Assembly: GCF_035506375.1 (NCBI RefSeq)
Contig: NZ_DATJPM010000037.1
Location: 1 to 16,034, forward strand
Direction of reading: 5' to 3'
Origin: Methanocella sp.
GTDB lineage: Archaea > Halobacteriota > Methanocellia > Methanocellales > Methanocellaceae
DNA: 16,034 nt
The notes under the pieces were generated by a model. The model was not told where the DNA came from. It was given only the letters and a program-made list of their open reading frames with translations, and ran no database searches. Shown piece after piece: positions 1-7,869 of this stretch (the stretch's first letter is position 1; every line of letters starts with the position of its first letter). The translations under genes and the position numbers were made by a program.

Positions 1-2
1 CG

Positions 3-734
3 TTCTGGCTCGAAAAACAGGATGGCACTATAAATATGTCTACGGATACCATGATCGCATCGTGGAACTACCCGGCGATGGCCTGCGTCCAGAAGGGAAT
101 GGACGTGTCGGCCAACGGGGCGCAGATCATTAAAGGCGGAAAGGCCTTTGGTTCCCACGACGCGGCCGTGAACGAGGAAATTGATGCCAGCGTTGACATA
201 CCGACAAACCTGCCCAATACCACCGAAGTCCAGGTGATATACCATTGGGGCGACGTGGACACGAGTGCATCGACCCATCCGGATGTTAATGGGATCGTCC
301 ATATAGGGCCACTCCAGGGGGCATCCCATGTCTACAAGACGCCGGGGATCTATACGCCCAGCATCGAAGTCTTGAAGGACCTGACGTACCGGATAGGCTT
401 TGCGACGAGCGACCCGCTGGACGTTAACGTGCGGCCGGGGATGATCATAGGCCCGACGGATCCCGTGTCGGATAGCGGCCCGTTTACTCTTTATACGAGC
501 CTCCCCGCCAGCGGCCTAACGACGCAATGGACGCTCTACGATTCGCAGTGGAACCCGGTTCCCGCCGATAGCTATAGCGTGAACGTCCAGCCCGTCCAGG
601 ATAATTTAATCCAGGCGACTTTCAACTGCGCGAGGCCTTTGGCGTCGCACGGATCTTACAGCGTTCAGCTCGATATATTGCAGAATGGCAATATCGTCAG
701 CTCGGAGGTGTACAGCTATGTGGCAACACAGTGA
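3..734 (+). CDS. C-terminal part of a surface protein with a PKD-like domain (probably 5'-partial)
   Basis: The frame is open from the window edge (Phe-Trp-Leu-Glu-Lys precede the first ATG at 36), so I treat this as the 3' part of a longer gene; a start at 36 is possible, but no Shine-Dalgarno site supports it. The segment around nt 220-380 has the layout of a PKD/Ig-like beta sandwich: a YHWGD strand followed by a HVYKTPGIYTPSIEV strand, the usual 'H-Y-x-x-P-G-x-Y' end of PKD repeats. A second beta-rich stretch follows (nt 440-730). No membrane segment is visible in this part. The stop lies 10 bp before the secreted protease gene, so the two probably form one transcript of cell-surface or secreted proteins. 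Specific function unknown. Confidence 0.7.
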   Translation, partial: FWLEKQDGTINMSTDTMIASWNYPAMACVQKGMDVSANGAQIIKGGKAFGSHDAAVNEEIDASVDIPTNLPNTTEVQVIYHWGDVDTSASTHPDVNGIVHIGPLQGASHVYKTPGIYTPSIEVLKDLTYRIGFATSDPLDVNVRPGMIIGPTDPVSDSGPFTLYTSLPASGLTTQWTLYDSQWNPVPADSYSVNVQPVQDNLIQATFNCARPLASHGSYSVQLDILQNGNIVSSEVYSYVATQ

Positions 735-740
735 GGTGAG
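733..740 (+). promoter_or_regulatory. Shine-Dalgarno site fixing the protease start
   Basis: GAGGTGAG ends 4 nt before ATG 745 and overlaps the stop of the upstream gene. This supports 745 rather than the in-frame ATG at 685, which lies inside the upstream coding sequence, and suggests translational coupling. Confidence 0.65.
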
Positions 741-744
741 TCCG

Positions 745-3700
745 ATGACCGGCATAAAGACTGATAATAGGGTCGATAACAATCGGGCAGGTAAAGGAAT
801 TATAAATGGTAGACCTGGTAAGCGATCTCCCTTAAGTCTTCGTTCCCTGCTTATTCTATTCCTGGCGGCAACCATCGTGTTGTCAACGCAGGTATCTCTG
901 GCCCGGCAGGTGAATGATGGAGCCGGCGTGAGCGCCGTTTATACGCAATCGCTATCGACCTATGTCGTGGCCTTTGACGATATGCCGCAGGCCGGATCGC
1001 AGACTGCCCACGATCAAGTGGCCCTCCAGGTGAAAGCCTCCGGAGGAGAGGTCGTATACACCTACACGCTGGTCGACGCCATGGCGGTAAGAATACCGGA
1101 TAGTGCGGTCGGCCAGGTGGCCAGTGTGCCAGGCGTAAAATCCATGACGAAGGACTATCCTGTCCACATCTCCATGGACCAGGTGGTCAACCAGACGGAC
1201 GTCCGGAACATCTGGACGGACGCCAATCTCAACCAAAAATACGGGACCATCGATGGCAGTGGCATTAATATATGCATCATAGACACGGGCGTCGACGATA
1301 CGCACCCGGACCTCAAGGGTAAGGTCGTGCTGGAACGAGATTTCACCGTTATGACCGGTGATCCGGGGACGATCGCTAAGGATAATAACGGGCACGGCAC
1401 GTTCATCGCCAGCGAGATCGCGGGAAGCGGCGTATCTTCGATGAATGCCACGGGGGGCCCCGGCATCTATTTGAGAACCATTAATGGATACGAGAATCTG
1501 GCGAAGAATGACCCGAATTATACCGCGATGCGCGGACCCTTTAAAGGCATCGCTACAGGGGCCAATCTAATGTGCTTCAAGGTCGCGGGCGCGACGGGCG
1601 ATGCGCCCTCCTCGATCGTCGAAATGGCCCTGGACTACGCCACCAATAAGTCGAAGATGCCCGGCGGGAGATTACCGGACATCATCTCAATGTCCTTGAA
1701 TTCAGGCGTGCCCGATCCGCTCTTCACGCAATACGTGGAGAATGCGATCCAGAAGGGTATCGTCGTCGTCATATCAGCGGGCAATACCGGCCCCACCGGT
1801 ACGGTTGAGGCGCCAGCAGATGCGCCCTCGGCCATCACGGTCGGCTCGGTGGCCCGGAATGATACCGTGTCATTCTTCAGCTCCCACGGTCCCGCGCCGC
1901 ATGCCGTGGCAAAGCCTGACATCATGGGCGTCGGCGAAACGGTCATTGCTGCAAAGCCCGTCTTGAATAATGGCGTGGACAGCCCACTGACCAACTATTC
2001 GAATTACTATATGGTCGATCGGGGGACGTCAATGGCGACGCCCGAGGTGGCCGCGGTCGCGGCCCTGATGCTGCAGATCAACCCATCGCTCAAGCCTTCC
2101 CAGGTCAAGGAGCTCTTGATGGATAATGCCCGAAAGCCCGCCGGCTATACGCCCCAGGCGAGCGCGTACTACGGCGCGGGCATCGTCGATGCCTATGCCA
2201 CCCTGATGGACCTGACCAATGGCAATATACCATCGATACCGTCGACGCCGAACGCGAGCATCTCCTTCGAGCAGCAGACCTACCAGGTCGATGAGAATTC
2301 GAAGTCGCTAAATGTGGTCGTCGATGCTAACTGGGATCCGAGCGTACTGGATGGCAAGAATGTCACGGTTAAATACGAGGCCCTGAGTGGCTCGGGAGAT
2401 CTGGCGGCAATATCGGGGATCGATTATAATCTTAATACCGGCACGCTGACTTTCCAAAAACAGGGCGCCAGGAATCAGTTATCCATTCCGGTCACGATCC
2501 TGGACGATAATATCCCGGGTAACAATAAGAACTTCAATATCCGCCTTTCATCGATGGATAATGTGGCCATTGGCGAGCCGTCGACGACCGTAACGATATT
2601 GGATAGCGACTATTCCACGGTCAGATTCGCGGTCAACGGCTATACGGTGACCAACGGGGCCGGAATCGTAAAGGTCGATGTGCTGGCAAACCGGTGGGGC
2701 AATTCCCAGGATGACATAAAGGTCAACGTCAACCTGATAAACGGCACGGCCGTCTATGGTAAGGATTTCACGTGGAAAGACCAGCCGGTGTATGCGCCGG
2801 TCACCCTGGACTTTGGCACGGGGTCGAAGCAGAGCCTATACCTGACCATCAATAATCCGACGTCATTGGACACGAAGGCCTTCACCATCACGCTGAGCGA
2901 TCCGGTGAAAGCCGAGCTCGGGAGCCCGAGCAGCGATCCCGTATGGATCATGGCCAGCGGATCAAACGATAAGACGCCACCGTCTACCTCATATGCCATA
3001 TCGCCGGCTTCGCCGAATGGTAATAATGGCTGGTATAACAGTAATGTCACCGTCCAATTATCGTCTTCGGATACCGGGGGGTCGACGGTCGATCACATCT
3101 GCTATAGCCTGAACGATGGGGACACCGTACAGGTCGCGGGCAGCACTGCAACCATCAATATAACCTCGGACGGCAAGACGACGGTCAAATACTGGGCCGT
3201 GGACGGAGAAGGCAATACGGAAGCGGCCAAGGCGCTCCCGACGATATCCGTCGACAAGACGTGCCCTGTGATCACATATCTCGGGCGGACGCCCGCGGAT
3301 AAAACGTGGATTAACAAGTCGGTCACCATGACCTTCAACAATTTCGACCCGACGTCGGGCGTCAGTGCGTCGACCATCACGAAGACAGTACCGTCGCCCG
3401 TGCCGGGAGACTGGAACAATGGCTCCGTCACCGTGACGGCTCAGGATAAGGCCGGTAATACGCAGACTTTGACGGTCAACGATAACATCTACGTCGACAT
3501 GCTACCCCCCGTGCTGGGAACGATAAAGACGCCCACGGTCCCGCTGCCCATAAACTCAACGATAACGGTCAATGATACGTTCACCGATACCAGCGGGCTG
3601 GCAAGCGCCACGTGGAGCTGGGATGACGGGTCGCCCGATACCGCGGCCACCATCGACAACGTGAAAATGGTTGTCAACGGCACGCACAGGTTCACGGCAC

Positions 3701-4254
3701 CCGGAACATACACCATCGGCCTGAATGTGACCGATAAGGCCGGGAACAAGAACTCGACGACCTTCGACTTCGTCGTCATCTACGATCCCAATGCCGGCGC
3801 GGTCATCGGCGTCGGCGGCTTCAATTCGCCCGCGGGCGCCTATGCCTGGAAACCGGCCAAGAGCGGCCCGGCCGCCTTTGGATTCGCCTCGGCCTACGTA
3901 ACGGTGAAAAAAGTCACCACGCTCCAGGGTATCACCGAATTCATGATACTGAACGGACTCGACCCGTGGTTCCAGTCGTCCAGCTATGACTGGCTCGTCG
4001 TCTCGGGCTCTAAGGCCATATACCAGGGTACGGGCAAGTTCATCGGCAATGGCTCGAAGACCTATAAATTTGTCCTCAGCACCATCGATTCGGGGAACAA
4101 TAATCAGTGGAACCCGCCGGCGGATAAGTTCCGGATCAAGATCTGGGACTCGACGACTGGCGCGGTGGTCTACGATAACCAGCCGGGCGCCGCCAACGAT
4201 GCCGACCCGACACAGCTGACCACGTGGGGCAACATATTGATATATAAGCCATAG
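745..4254 (+). CDS. Secreted subtilisin-like (S8) serine protease with Calx-beta, Ig-like and PKD modules
   Basis: 1169 residues from ATG 745. Order: basic N-terminus, hydrophobic signal segment about 33-53, an inhibitor-I9-like propeptide about 72-145, then the subtilase core. The catalytic residues are all present: Asp180 (IIDTGVDDTHPD), His217 (NNGHGTFIA), oxyanion Asn347 (ISAGNTGP) and Ser429 (RGTSMATPE). After the core come two Calx-beta-like modules (about 503-622 and 625-735), Ig-like/Ca-binding-type repeats with TPP...SxYxxSPASP-style boundaries (about 743-915), a PKD domain (about 917-1015, WSWDDGSPD and HRFTAPGTYTIGLNV), and a C-terminal beta domain with SPAGAY, SSYDWLVVSGSKA and DKFRIKIWD. 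That domain resembles the one NCBI calls post-COAP-1. There is no C-terminal anchor, so it is probably released or held by its beta modules. The likely role is extracellular proteolysis or surface maturation; the substrate is unknown. Confidence 0.92.
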   Translation: MTGIKTDNRVDNNRAGKGIINGRPGKRSPLSLRSLLILFLAATIVLSTQVSLARQVNDGAGVSAVYTQSLSTYVVAFDDMPQAGSQTAHDQVALQVKASGGEVVYTYTLVDAMAVRIPDSAVGQVASVPGVKSMTKDYPVHISMDQVVNQTDVRNIWTDANLNQKYGTIDGSGINICIIDTGVDDTHPDLKGKVVLERDFTVMTGDPGTIAKDNNGHGTFIASEIAGSGVSSMNATGGPGIYLRTINGYENLAKNDPNYTAMRGPFKGIATGANLMCFKVAGATGDAPSSIVEMALDYATNKSKMPGGRLPDIISMSLNSGVPDPLFTQYVENAIQKGIVVVISAGNTGPTGTVEAPADAPSAITVGSVARNDTVSFFSSHGPAPHAVAKPDIMGVGETVIAAKPVLNNGVDSPLTNYSNYYMVDRGTSMATPEVAAVAALMLQINPSLKPSQVKELLMDNARKPAGYTPQASAYYGAGIVDAYATLMDLTNGNIPSIPSTPNASISFEQQTYQVDENSKSLNVVVDANWDPSVLDGKNVTVKYEALSGSGDLAAISGIDYNLNTGTLTFQKQGARNQLSIPVTILDDNIPGNNKNFNIRLSSMDNVAIGEPSTTVTILDSDYSTVRFAVNGYTVTNGAGIVKVDVLANRWGNSQDDIKVNVNLINGTAVYGKDFTWKDQPVYAPVTLDFGTGSKQSLYLTINNPTSLDTKAFTITLSDPVKAELGSPSSDPVWIMASGSNDKTPPSTSYAISPASPNGNNGWYNSNVTVQLSSSDTGGSTVDHICYSLNDGDTVQVAGSTATINITSDGKTTVKYWAVDGEGNTEAAKALPTISVDKTCPVITYLGRTPADKTWINKSVTMTFNNFDPTSGVSASTITKTVPSPVPGDWNNGSVTVTAQDKAGNTQTLTVNDNIYVDMLPPVLGTIKTPTVPLPINSTITVNDTFTDTSGLASATWSWDDGSPDTAATIDNVKMVVNGTHRFTAPGTYTIGLNVTDKAGNKNSTTFDFVVIYDPNAGAVIGVGGFNSPAGAYAWKPAKSGPAAFGFASAYVTVKKVTTLQGITEFMILNGLDPWFQSSSYDWLVVSGSKAIYQGTGKFIGNGSKTYKFVLSTIDSGNNNQWNPPADKFRIKIWDSTTGAVVYDNQPGAANDADPTQLTTWGNILIYKP

Positions 4255-4273
4255 GTAGTGTAAAGAAGTGCAT

Positions 4274-4306
4274 GGGCAGGGCTTAAGCCCTGTCCGTAAT
4301 TTTTTT
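4274..4306 (+). terminator. Hairpin plus T7 terminator after the protease
   Basis: Stem 4274-4295 has a perfect 16-bp palindromic core (CAGGGCTTAAGCCCTG, 4277-4292), extended by G-U/G-C pairs. T7 follows at 4300-4306. This separates the protease transcript from the lipoprotein gene. Confidence 0.75.
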
Positions 4307-4323
4307 CGCTTGATAAGTAATCG

Positions 4324-4333
4324 TTAAATAAAA
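4324..4333 (+). promoter_or_regulatory. TATA-like box for the lipoprotein gene
   Basis: TTAAATAAAA, about 31-40 bp upstream of ATG 4364 and just after a terminator. The spacing predicts a very short leader or a leaderless mRNA. Confidence 0.4.
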
Positions 4334-4363
4334 TCGTCATCATTAGTAATATTAAGTTAAGTC

Positions 4364-4870
4364 ATGGAGGCATTGAGGTTGAACTCGTTTATTACTAGTC
4401 GCTGGACCCTGGTGATCGTGATCGTGGCCGCCTGCCTGGCTATCAATGGCTGTATCTGCCCCTGGTTCGATGGCAATAAGCCTCAGCCAACGAAGGTCGA
4501 CGCCGTCGTGCATGTGATCAATGCAACGGGAGATTCCGTCCCCGGCGTCACCGTCTATTTCTTATCCTGCATTCCGCATGCGGCGGACATCGGCGACCAG
4601 CACTTATCCGACGTCACCAATGAGGACGGCTATGTGCAATTCTCGACGAATTATACTTTTAAAGAGGGTGACGTGCTCTACCTGGGAGCGAGCACGGACC
4701 GGTCGCTCCTGGAAGCCGACTTCGCGGCCCGAAACTTCGGGGGCCAGGGAAAGATCGGGACGTGGAAAGCCTTCAGCTACGACCTCGTCAAGTATAGCCA
4801 GGGCGCCGAGAACGCCTCCATCAACGTCATGATGACGGTGGACAAGGATACTGGCAAGCTCGCCGATTAA
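4364..4870 (+). CDS. Small predicted lipoprotein with a carboxypeptidase-regulatory-like beta domain
   Basis: 168 residues. The N-terminus has a charged start and a hydrophobic stretch at residues 15-29. Two possible lipobox cysteines are Cys24 (VAAC, the better match) and Cys30 (INGC). A short Cys/Pro linker follows. From about residue 45 the sequence reads like a transthyretin/Cna-B-type sandwich: VDAVVHVINATGDSVPGVTV, then TNEDGYVQFSTNYTFKEGD, the 'x-V-T-N-x-D-G-x-x-x-F' pattern of such domains. It is probably anchored in the cytoplasmic membrane facing outward. A TTG at 4379, preceded by GGAGG and GAGG, is an alternative start and would keep the signal. Its own promoter and the upstream terminator make it independent of the protease, though both are surface proteins. 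Role unknown. Confidence 0.75.
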   Translation: MEALRLNSFITSRWTLVIVIVAACLAINGCICPWFDGNKPQPTKVDAVVHVINATGDSVPGVTVYFLSCIPHAADIGDQHLSDVTNEDGYVQFSTNYTFKEGDVLYLGASTDRSLLEADFAARNFGGQGKIGTWKAFSYDLVKYSQGAENASINVMMTVDKDTGKLAD

Positions 4871-4886
4871 GGCCCGCCATGGCAAC

Positions 4887-4895
4887 CTATAATAG
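4887..4895 (+). promoter_or_regulatory. Weak TATA-like box before the SLOG-4TM gene
   Basis: CTATAATAG sits about 50 bp before ATG 4944. It would put a start site near 4915-4920. Cotranscription from the lipoprotein gene (73-bp gap) is equally possible. Confidence 0.3.
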
Positions 4896-4943
4896 GGCAA
4901 CGGTGAATCTACAGCATAGGCGGTAGTACCGCTGACGATCCCC

Positions 4944-6617
4944 ATGTGCGCTTCGCAGACCCTTATCGAACGGCAGGCCATGGCCGCGCCGAACCGGGAT
5001 ATCCTGAAGGATTCCCGCATCCCGGCCACCATCCGCATCGGCGTCACCGGCCACCGGAAACTGACCGACTCGCAGGCGATCCTGGTGAGCGACTGTATGC
5101 GCCAGATCCTCGATACACTGGACAAGTGGCTCACGGAAAACCTGCATAACTCGCCGCACACGTTTGTGGTAATTTCACCCCTCGCCGAGGGGTCCGACCG
5201 TATCGTTGCCTGGGAAGTGCTGGACTGGGCGAAGGCGGACCCGGAATATAAGCCTAAGCTAGAGGTCATTCTCCCGTTTCCGGAAGAAGAATATAAAAAG
5301 GACTTCACGGGCCGGAGCTCGTATGAGGAGTTTAAAATACTCCTGGGGCGCGCCCGCTCGGTAAAAATTTTAGACACCATGAGGCCGGCTACGGAAGCCT
5401 ATGTGCCCGTAGGGCGCTATGTCGTGCACGCCTCTGACGTGCTCATCGTGGTCTGGAACGGCCAGCCGCCCTGCGGAAAAGGCGGCACTGGCGACATCCT
5501 CGAGTACGCCCGAAACCTGGGCCAGTCCCTCTTCATAATTAACATCGCCACGGGCGAGATCACGGAAGAATGGAATAAGGACTGGGTCTATGACTCGCTC
5601 AAGTACCTCGACGTATTCAACGGAGAGCACCTGAATGCGAAGACATTCGAAGAATACGTGGATCGGCGCTTCGAATCGCTGGAGAAGAAGTCGGAAAAGG
5701 CGGGCCTGCCCCGGGAGCGGCTCCTGCCCATGAAGGAGGACCTGCTGCCCAAGTATGCCCGGGCCAGCCTGCTGGCCAAGCGCTATCAAGCCTATTATAA
5801 TTGGGCCGGCGCCCTCATCTACCTCTTTTCGGCGCTGGCCGTCATCGCCGTCGCCATCCAGACGCTATTTATCCCGGGCCCGCCATATTACCTCATCTGG
5901 GTCGAGTTTTTCATTATCCTGTGCGTGCTGATCCTCCTGTGGGGCCTCGAGCATTTTAAAATCCACCGGAACTGGATCGATTATCGCTTTCTGGCCGAGC
6001 GGCTGCGCATCGCCATCTTCCTGTCCACGGCGGGCATCGAGTTCACGCCCTTGAAATATCCGCCGTATTTTACGATTTCCCAGCAGTCGGACTACTGGAT
6101 CGTGAAGGCCTTCGGCTGGACTCTAAATTCAAGGCAAAAGCTCTCATCGGACGTGCCTTTCGAGGCCTCGAAAAAGTTCCTGCTGGAAGCCTGGGTGGAT
6201 GATCAGCTCTCCTTCTATAGCAGCAAGTACGAGAAGAACAAGCATAGGATGGAAGTGCTGGATCTGACGGGATATGCCATGTTCATAGCCACCCTCATCG
6301 CGTCGTTCATGCACGCCTCGGAGCTCGAGGAGCTGTTGCCCGAATTCCTGGCCAACGCGAATTACCTCACGTTCATCGGTATCGTTTTCCCCACGGTGGG
6401 CGCCCTGCTCGTGGGCTTCCAGCTGCACCGGGAATACAAGCGGAACGCCGAGCGCTATAGCCAGATGATCGCGCCGCTGTTTTCCATAAGCCAGCAGATG
6501 CGCCTTGCGGGCGATAGGGAGACCCTGGGTAAACTGCTCGAGAGGGCTAACGACCTGATGCTTAAGGAGAACCAGGACTGGCGCGTAAGCATCCTGTCGC
6601 AGAAGATTGGCGTTTAG
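4944..6617 (+). CDS. SLOG-domain protein fused to a four-helix SLATT-like membrane module
   Basis: 557 residues. Residues about 27-205 form a SLOG/Rossmann-like nucleotide-binding fold: GVTGHRKL (33-40), ISPLAEGSDR (77-86), LPFPEEEYKKDF (110-121), VLIVVWNGQPP (166-176) and a GKGGTGD loop (178-184). After a charged linker come TM1 about 289-311 and TM2 about 315-336, then NWIDYRFLAERLR (343-355). Next is an amphipathic stretch with Trp/Gln (WVDDQLSFYSSKYEKNKH), then TM3 about 443-460, TM4 about 474-494 and a cytoplasmic C-terminal helix. Known SLOG-SLATT proteins are predicted conflict effectors in which a bound nucleotide signal gates a membrane lesion; applying that here is inference. The catalytic residues of lonely-guy enzymes are not evident, which favours sensing. 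ATG 4980 is an alternative start. No nucleotide-synthesising enzyme lies next to it. Confidence 0.78.
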   Translation: MCASQTLIERQAMAAPNRDILKDSRIPATIRIGVTGHRKLTDSQAILVSDCMRQILDTLDKWLTENLHNSPHTFVVISPLAEGSDRIVAWEVLDWAKADPEYKPKLEVILPFPEEEYKKDFTGRSSYEEFKILLGRARSVKILDTMRPATEAYVPVGRYVVHASDVLIVVWNGQPPCGKGGTGDILEYARNLGQSLFIINIATGEITEEWNKDWVYDSLKYLDVFNGEHLNAKTFEEYVDRRFESLEKKSEKAGLPRERLLPMKEDLLPKYARASLLAKRYQAYYNWAGALIYLFSALAVIAVAIQTLFIPGPPYYLIWVEFFIILCVLILLWGLEHFKIHRNWIDYRFLAERLRIAIFLSTAGIEFTPLKYPPYFTISQQSDYWIVKAFGWTLNSRQKLSSDVPFEASKKFLLEAWVDDQLSFYSSKYEKNKHRMEVLDLTGYAMFIATLIASFMHASELEELLPEFLANANYLTFIGIVFPTVGALLVGFQLHREYKRNAERYSQMIAPLFSISQQMRLAGDRETLGKLLERANDLMLKENQDWRVSILSQKIGV

Positions 6618-6638
6618 ATTCTATATATTCAAATTGAT

Positions 6639-6645
6639 AAAAAAA
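6639..6645 (-). terminator. Oligo-T terminator of the ferredoxin gene
   Basis: Seven T on the - strand (A7 on +), starting 5 bp after the ferredoxin stop, in the short gap between convergent genes. Confidence 0.5.
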
Positions 6646-6650
6646 GCCTG

Positions 6651-6857
6651 CTAATGGGAAGCCATGCGGTTTACATATTTCATGACTTCCTCGATATCCC
6701 TTGCCCCATACTGGCATATTATGACACATATTCCGCATTCGGTGCATTTATCCGGGTCGACGTAAGGTATGAGATCCATGGTTATGGCCTCCTCCGGACA
6801 CTTCTCTGCGCACGTGCCGCATCCGCTGCATTTCTGAGGATTTACTTGCGATGGCAT
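6651..6857 (-). CDS. Small 2x[4Fe-4S] ferredoxin
   Basis: 68 residues from ATG 6857. Two complete cluster motifs are visible: Cys10-x2-Cys13-x2-Cys16-x3-Cys20-Pro and Cys38-x2-Cys41-x2-Cys44-x3-Cys48. The layout is that of a bacterial/archaeal 8Fe ferredoxin, a cytoplasmic low-potential electron carrier. The second motif has Gln49 where Pro is usual, which may shift its potential. A TTG at 6869 in frame would add four residues. I prefer the ATG because a GGGGG Shine-Dalgarno-like run lies just upstream of it. The C-terminus adds a short helical tail (about 53-68). The gene is divergent from the flavin reductase-like gene, so a redox partnership is conceivable but unproven. Confidence 0.88.
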   Translation of the reverse strand: MPSQVNPQKCSGCGTCAEKCPEEAITMDLIPYVDPDKCTECGICVIICQYGARDIEEVMKYVNRMASH

Positions 6858-6895
6858 ATATGCCCCCAATAGATATTTTGACCGCTAGATAAGCT

Positions 6896-6906
6896 ATTAT
6901 ATAAAA
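6896..6906 (-). promoter_or_regulatory. TATA box of the ferredoxin gene
   Basis: On the - strand TTTTTATATAATAG lies about 40-50 bp upstream of ATG 6857, the expected spacing for a short leader. Confidence 0.5.
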
Positions 6907-7026
6907 ATCGCTTATACTACATAAATATTGCCAGAGAAGAATGTATTTTCGAATGAGACGATTGTTATTATGACTTTAAGTATATTTTATAAAACGTATA
7001 TTATAGGATATATCTTACATGACATA

Positions 7027-7064
7027 TATAAGGCCATAGAACGATTTAGATAATAAGCCTTATA
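7027..7064. promoter_or_regulatory. Inverted repeat just upstream of the flavin reductase promoter
   Basis: TATAAGGC (7027-7034) and GCCTTATA (7057-7064) are perfect 8-bp inverted arms with a 22-bp spacer, ending about 8 bp before the TATA-like box. The position fits an operator or activator site. The surrounding AT-rich sequence makes chance occurrence possible. Confidence 0.35.
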
Positions 7065-7071
7065 GAAAAAT

Positions 7072-7080
7072 CTATTATAT
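7072..7080 (+). promoter_or_regulatory. TATA box of the flavin reductase-like gene
   Basis: CTATTATAT lies about 30-37 bp upstream of ATG 7109. GGTGATG at 7100-7106 may act as a weak ribosome site very close to the start. Confidence 0.45.
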
Positions 7081-7108
7081 ACTAAGCTGATAAACTATTG
7101 GTGATGCC

Positions 7109-7705
7109 ATGGAGAAAATATCGATACATAACGTCCCTTTTATGATGCCTACTCCCACGGTGCTGGTGGGCGCTAACGTTAAAGGAAAGCCTAACTTCAT
7201 GACCGTCGGATGGACCGGCTTTACCAACATCAGCCCGCCCATGTTAACGGTCGCCATCGGCCAGAAGAAGTATACGAACCTGGGAATCCTGGAGAACAAT
7301 ACGTTCAGCGTTAACGTACCGAATACGAAGCAGATGGTCGTTACGGACTACTGCGGCATCGTCTCGGGCTCGAAGGTCGATAAGTCGGCACTGTTCGAGA
7401 TCTTCTACGGCAAGCTTGGCACGGCCCCGATGATCAAAGACTTCCCGGTCAACATGGAGTGCAAGCTCTTTAAGTCAATAGACCTCCCGAACCGGACGCT
7501 CCATATTGCGGAGATCATGGATGTTTTTATCGATAAGGAATGCATGACCGAGGACCGGCCCGATATCAAGAAGATCGACCCCATCATACTGACGTTCCCC
7601 AAGTGGATGTACTATAGCATGGGCGATGTCATCGGCAGGGGCTTCTTTATCGGCAAGGAATATAAGAAAAACTCGGAAGAGGCACCGGTCATCGCGCAAA
7701 AATAA
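7109..7705 (+). CDS. Flavin reductase-like FMN-binding split-barrel protein (flavoredoxin type)
   Basis: 198 residues, the usual size for the family. The N-terminal half has the split-barrel FMN-binding pattern: a PTPTVLVGANVKGKPNFMTV strand pair, GWTGFTNISPPMLTVAIG (the S/T-x-x-P-P-motif that contacts FMN), then KKYTNLGILENNTFSVNVP. The second half contains CKLFKSIDLPNRTLHIAEIM, a typical later barrel strand. Such proteins bind FMN and either reduce flavin with NAD(P)H or pass electrons to ferredoxin or F420-linked partners; which applies here cannot be told. No signal or membrane segment, so cytoplasmic. It has its own promoter, diverging from the ferredoxin gene and followed by a T6 run, so it is probably monocistronic. 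Confidence 0.87.
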   Translation: MEKISIHNVPFMMPTPTVLVGANVKGKPNFMTVGWTGFTNISPPMLTVAIGQKKYTNLGILENNTFSVNVPNTKQMVVTDYCGIVSGSKVDKSALFEIFYGKLGTAPMIKDFPVNMECKLFKSIDLPNRTLHIAEIMDVFIDKECMTEDRPDIKKIDPIILTFPKWMYYSMGDVIGRGFFIGKEYKKNSEEAPVIAQK

Positions 7706-7745
7706 ACTCTTCTATCTCTTCCTCTTTCTGGACCGAATGTCTGCG

Positions 7746-7751
7746 TTTTTT
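7746..7751 (+). terminator. Oligo-T terminator after the flavin reductase-like gene
   Basis: T6, preceded by a pyrimidine-rich stretch at 7707-7730; typical of archaeal oligo-T termination. No strong stem. Confidence 0.4.
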
Positions 7752-7790
7752 CACGTCCGCATACATCTAAAATATGTTTCGCTAAAGGTC

Positions 7791-7800
7791 GTTATATAAG
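7791..7800 (+). promoter_or_regulatory. TATA box of the pyrD-pyrK-FAH operon
   Basis: GTTATATAAG is the clearest TATA box in this gap. It predicts a start near 7825 and a leader of about 45 nt. GAGCAGG (7862-7868) may be the ribosome site. Confidence 0.55.
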
Positions 7801-7869
7801 GATTTGTGTAGTGGCATTAGAAGAGACAAAAACTATATTTGCAGGATACCTCTTCTTAGATGAGCAGGC

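Noticed and set aside
685..744. Earlier ATG of the secreted protease
   Set aside because: It overlaps the upstream coding region, and a good ribosome site (733-740) serves ATG 745.
4604..5380. 258-residue open frame on the - strand across the lipoprotein and SLOG genes
   Set aside because: It spans two convincing + strand genes, has no recognisable domain and no promoter; a GC-rich shadow.
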